5,680 nucleotides of DNA, taken from the NCBI GenBank assembly GCA_002399345.1, contig DHDL01000035.1, positions 49,702 through 55,381 of the forward strand, in the 5' to 3' direction. Position 1 is the first letter of the stretch. Each line of letters begins with the position of its first letter. The stretch comes from Thermoanaerobacterales bacterium UBA4877. GTDB taxonomy: Bacteria > Bacillota > Thermoanaerobacteria > Thermoanaerobacterales > UBA4877. Below are positions 5,422 to 5,680 of the stretch, in pieces. The position numbers were made by a program, and so were the translations under genes. Below the pieces are notes generated by a model. It saw only the letters and a program-made list of their open reading frames with translations, did not search any database and was not told the DNA's origin.

Positions 5422-5680
5422 TTATTTTGTTTTTAATCTATAAGCGACTTGATAATATTTAATATCGATTCCCTTACGATTTAATACGTTTGCTATTCTC
5501 CTTGGACCTAGACCATGATTGGATAGTTCCATAACACATTTTATTCCTGCCTTGGAAGGATATTTTGATAGTATTGCATTTGCCATCTTATCGCAAATTA
5601 CATTAATATCCTTTTCATCATTTTTTAAGGATTCTATCAATACCATTGCCGCTGCTTTAGCTTCTACGTATGGCCCCGGG
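5422..5680 (-). CDS. Unidentified protein, C-terminal part, with helix-turn-helix-like end
   Basis: The frame is open to the window edge, so only the last 85 residues are seen. An internal ATG at 5644-5646 has no ribosome binding site and is probably not the start. The segment KAGIKCVMELSNHGLGPRRI followed by ANVLNRKGIDIKYYQV looks like a helix-turn-helix: LGPRRIANVLN as the first helix, RKGID as the turn, IKYYQVAYRLK as the recognition helix. Similar G-x-G-x-x-x-I-A-x-x-L-N-x-x-G patterns occur in serine recombinases and in resolvase-type or phage DNA-binding proteins. I cannot assign a family. It ends in basic residues (RLKTK). It is AT-rich like DUF1893, and both are unlike the pil operon. 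It could belong to a mobile element whose body lies beyond the right edge. Confidence 0.6.
   Translation of the reverse strand, partial: PGPYVEAKAAAMVLIESLKNDEKDINVICDKMANAILSKYPSKAGIKCVMELSNHGLGPRRIANVLNRKGIDIKYYQVAYRLKTK

Overview
The window carries a type IV pilus (T4P) assembly operon and an unrelated, more AT-rich flank. All genes read on the minus strand, so transcription runs from high to low coordinates. The gene order pilB, pilT, pilC, prepilin, pilD, with PilB and PilT adjacent, is typical of Gram-positive T4P loci, especially in Clostridia. An exact match to the Spo0A box (TTTGTCGAA) upstream of pilB fits an endospore-forming Firmicute. I infer a clostridial chromosome and cannot name a genus.

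Right flank, 5680-4706, AT-rich. A gene truncated by the window edge (5422-5680) encodes a protein ending in a helix-turn-helix-like segment. Two tandem hairpins follow. The second is a rho-independent terminator that stops just before the ribosome binding site of a DUF1893 (TM1506-like) gene at 4885-5322. This leaves almost no room for a promoter and suggests either an attenuator or a simple terminator with read-through. A perfect 13-bp direct repeat lies directly after both stop codons, flanking the DUF1893 unit. The 179-bp gap before pilB holds a coding-like remnant, a -10-like TATAAT, the Spo0A-box match and a 16-bp dyad near the expected transcription start.

Pilus operon, 4705-1, of clearly higher GC. 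pilB (extension ATPase) overlaps pilT (retraction ATPase). A 184-bp gap follows, unusually long for the interior of this operon, with a short peptide that looks like the first codons of a PilC gene. Then come pilC (inner-membrane platform), a major-type prepilin whose true start is probably codon 12 of the longest frame, and the first 29 codons of the prepilin peptidase pilD. PilD would cleave and methylate the prepilin, PilC with PilB would polymerise it, and PilT would retract the fibre. The alignment genes pilM/N/O are not in view and may lie beyond the left edge.

No tRNA, rRNA, CRISPR array or complete insertion sequence was seen. Both gene-free stretches are under 200 bp and are described below.
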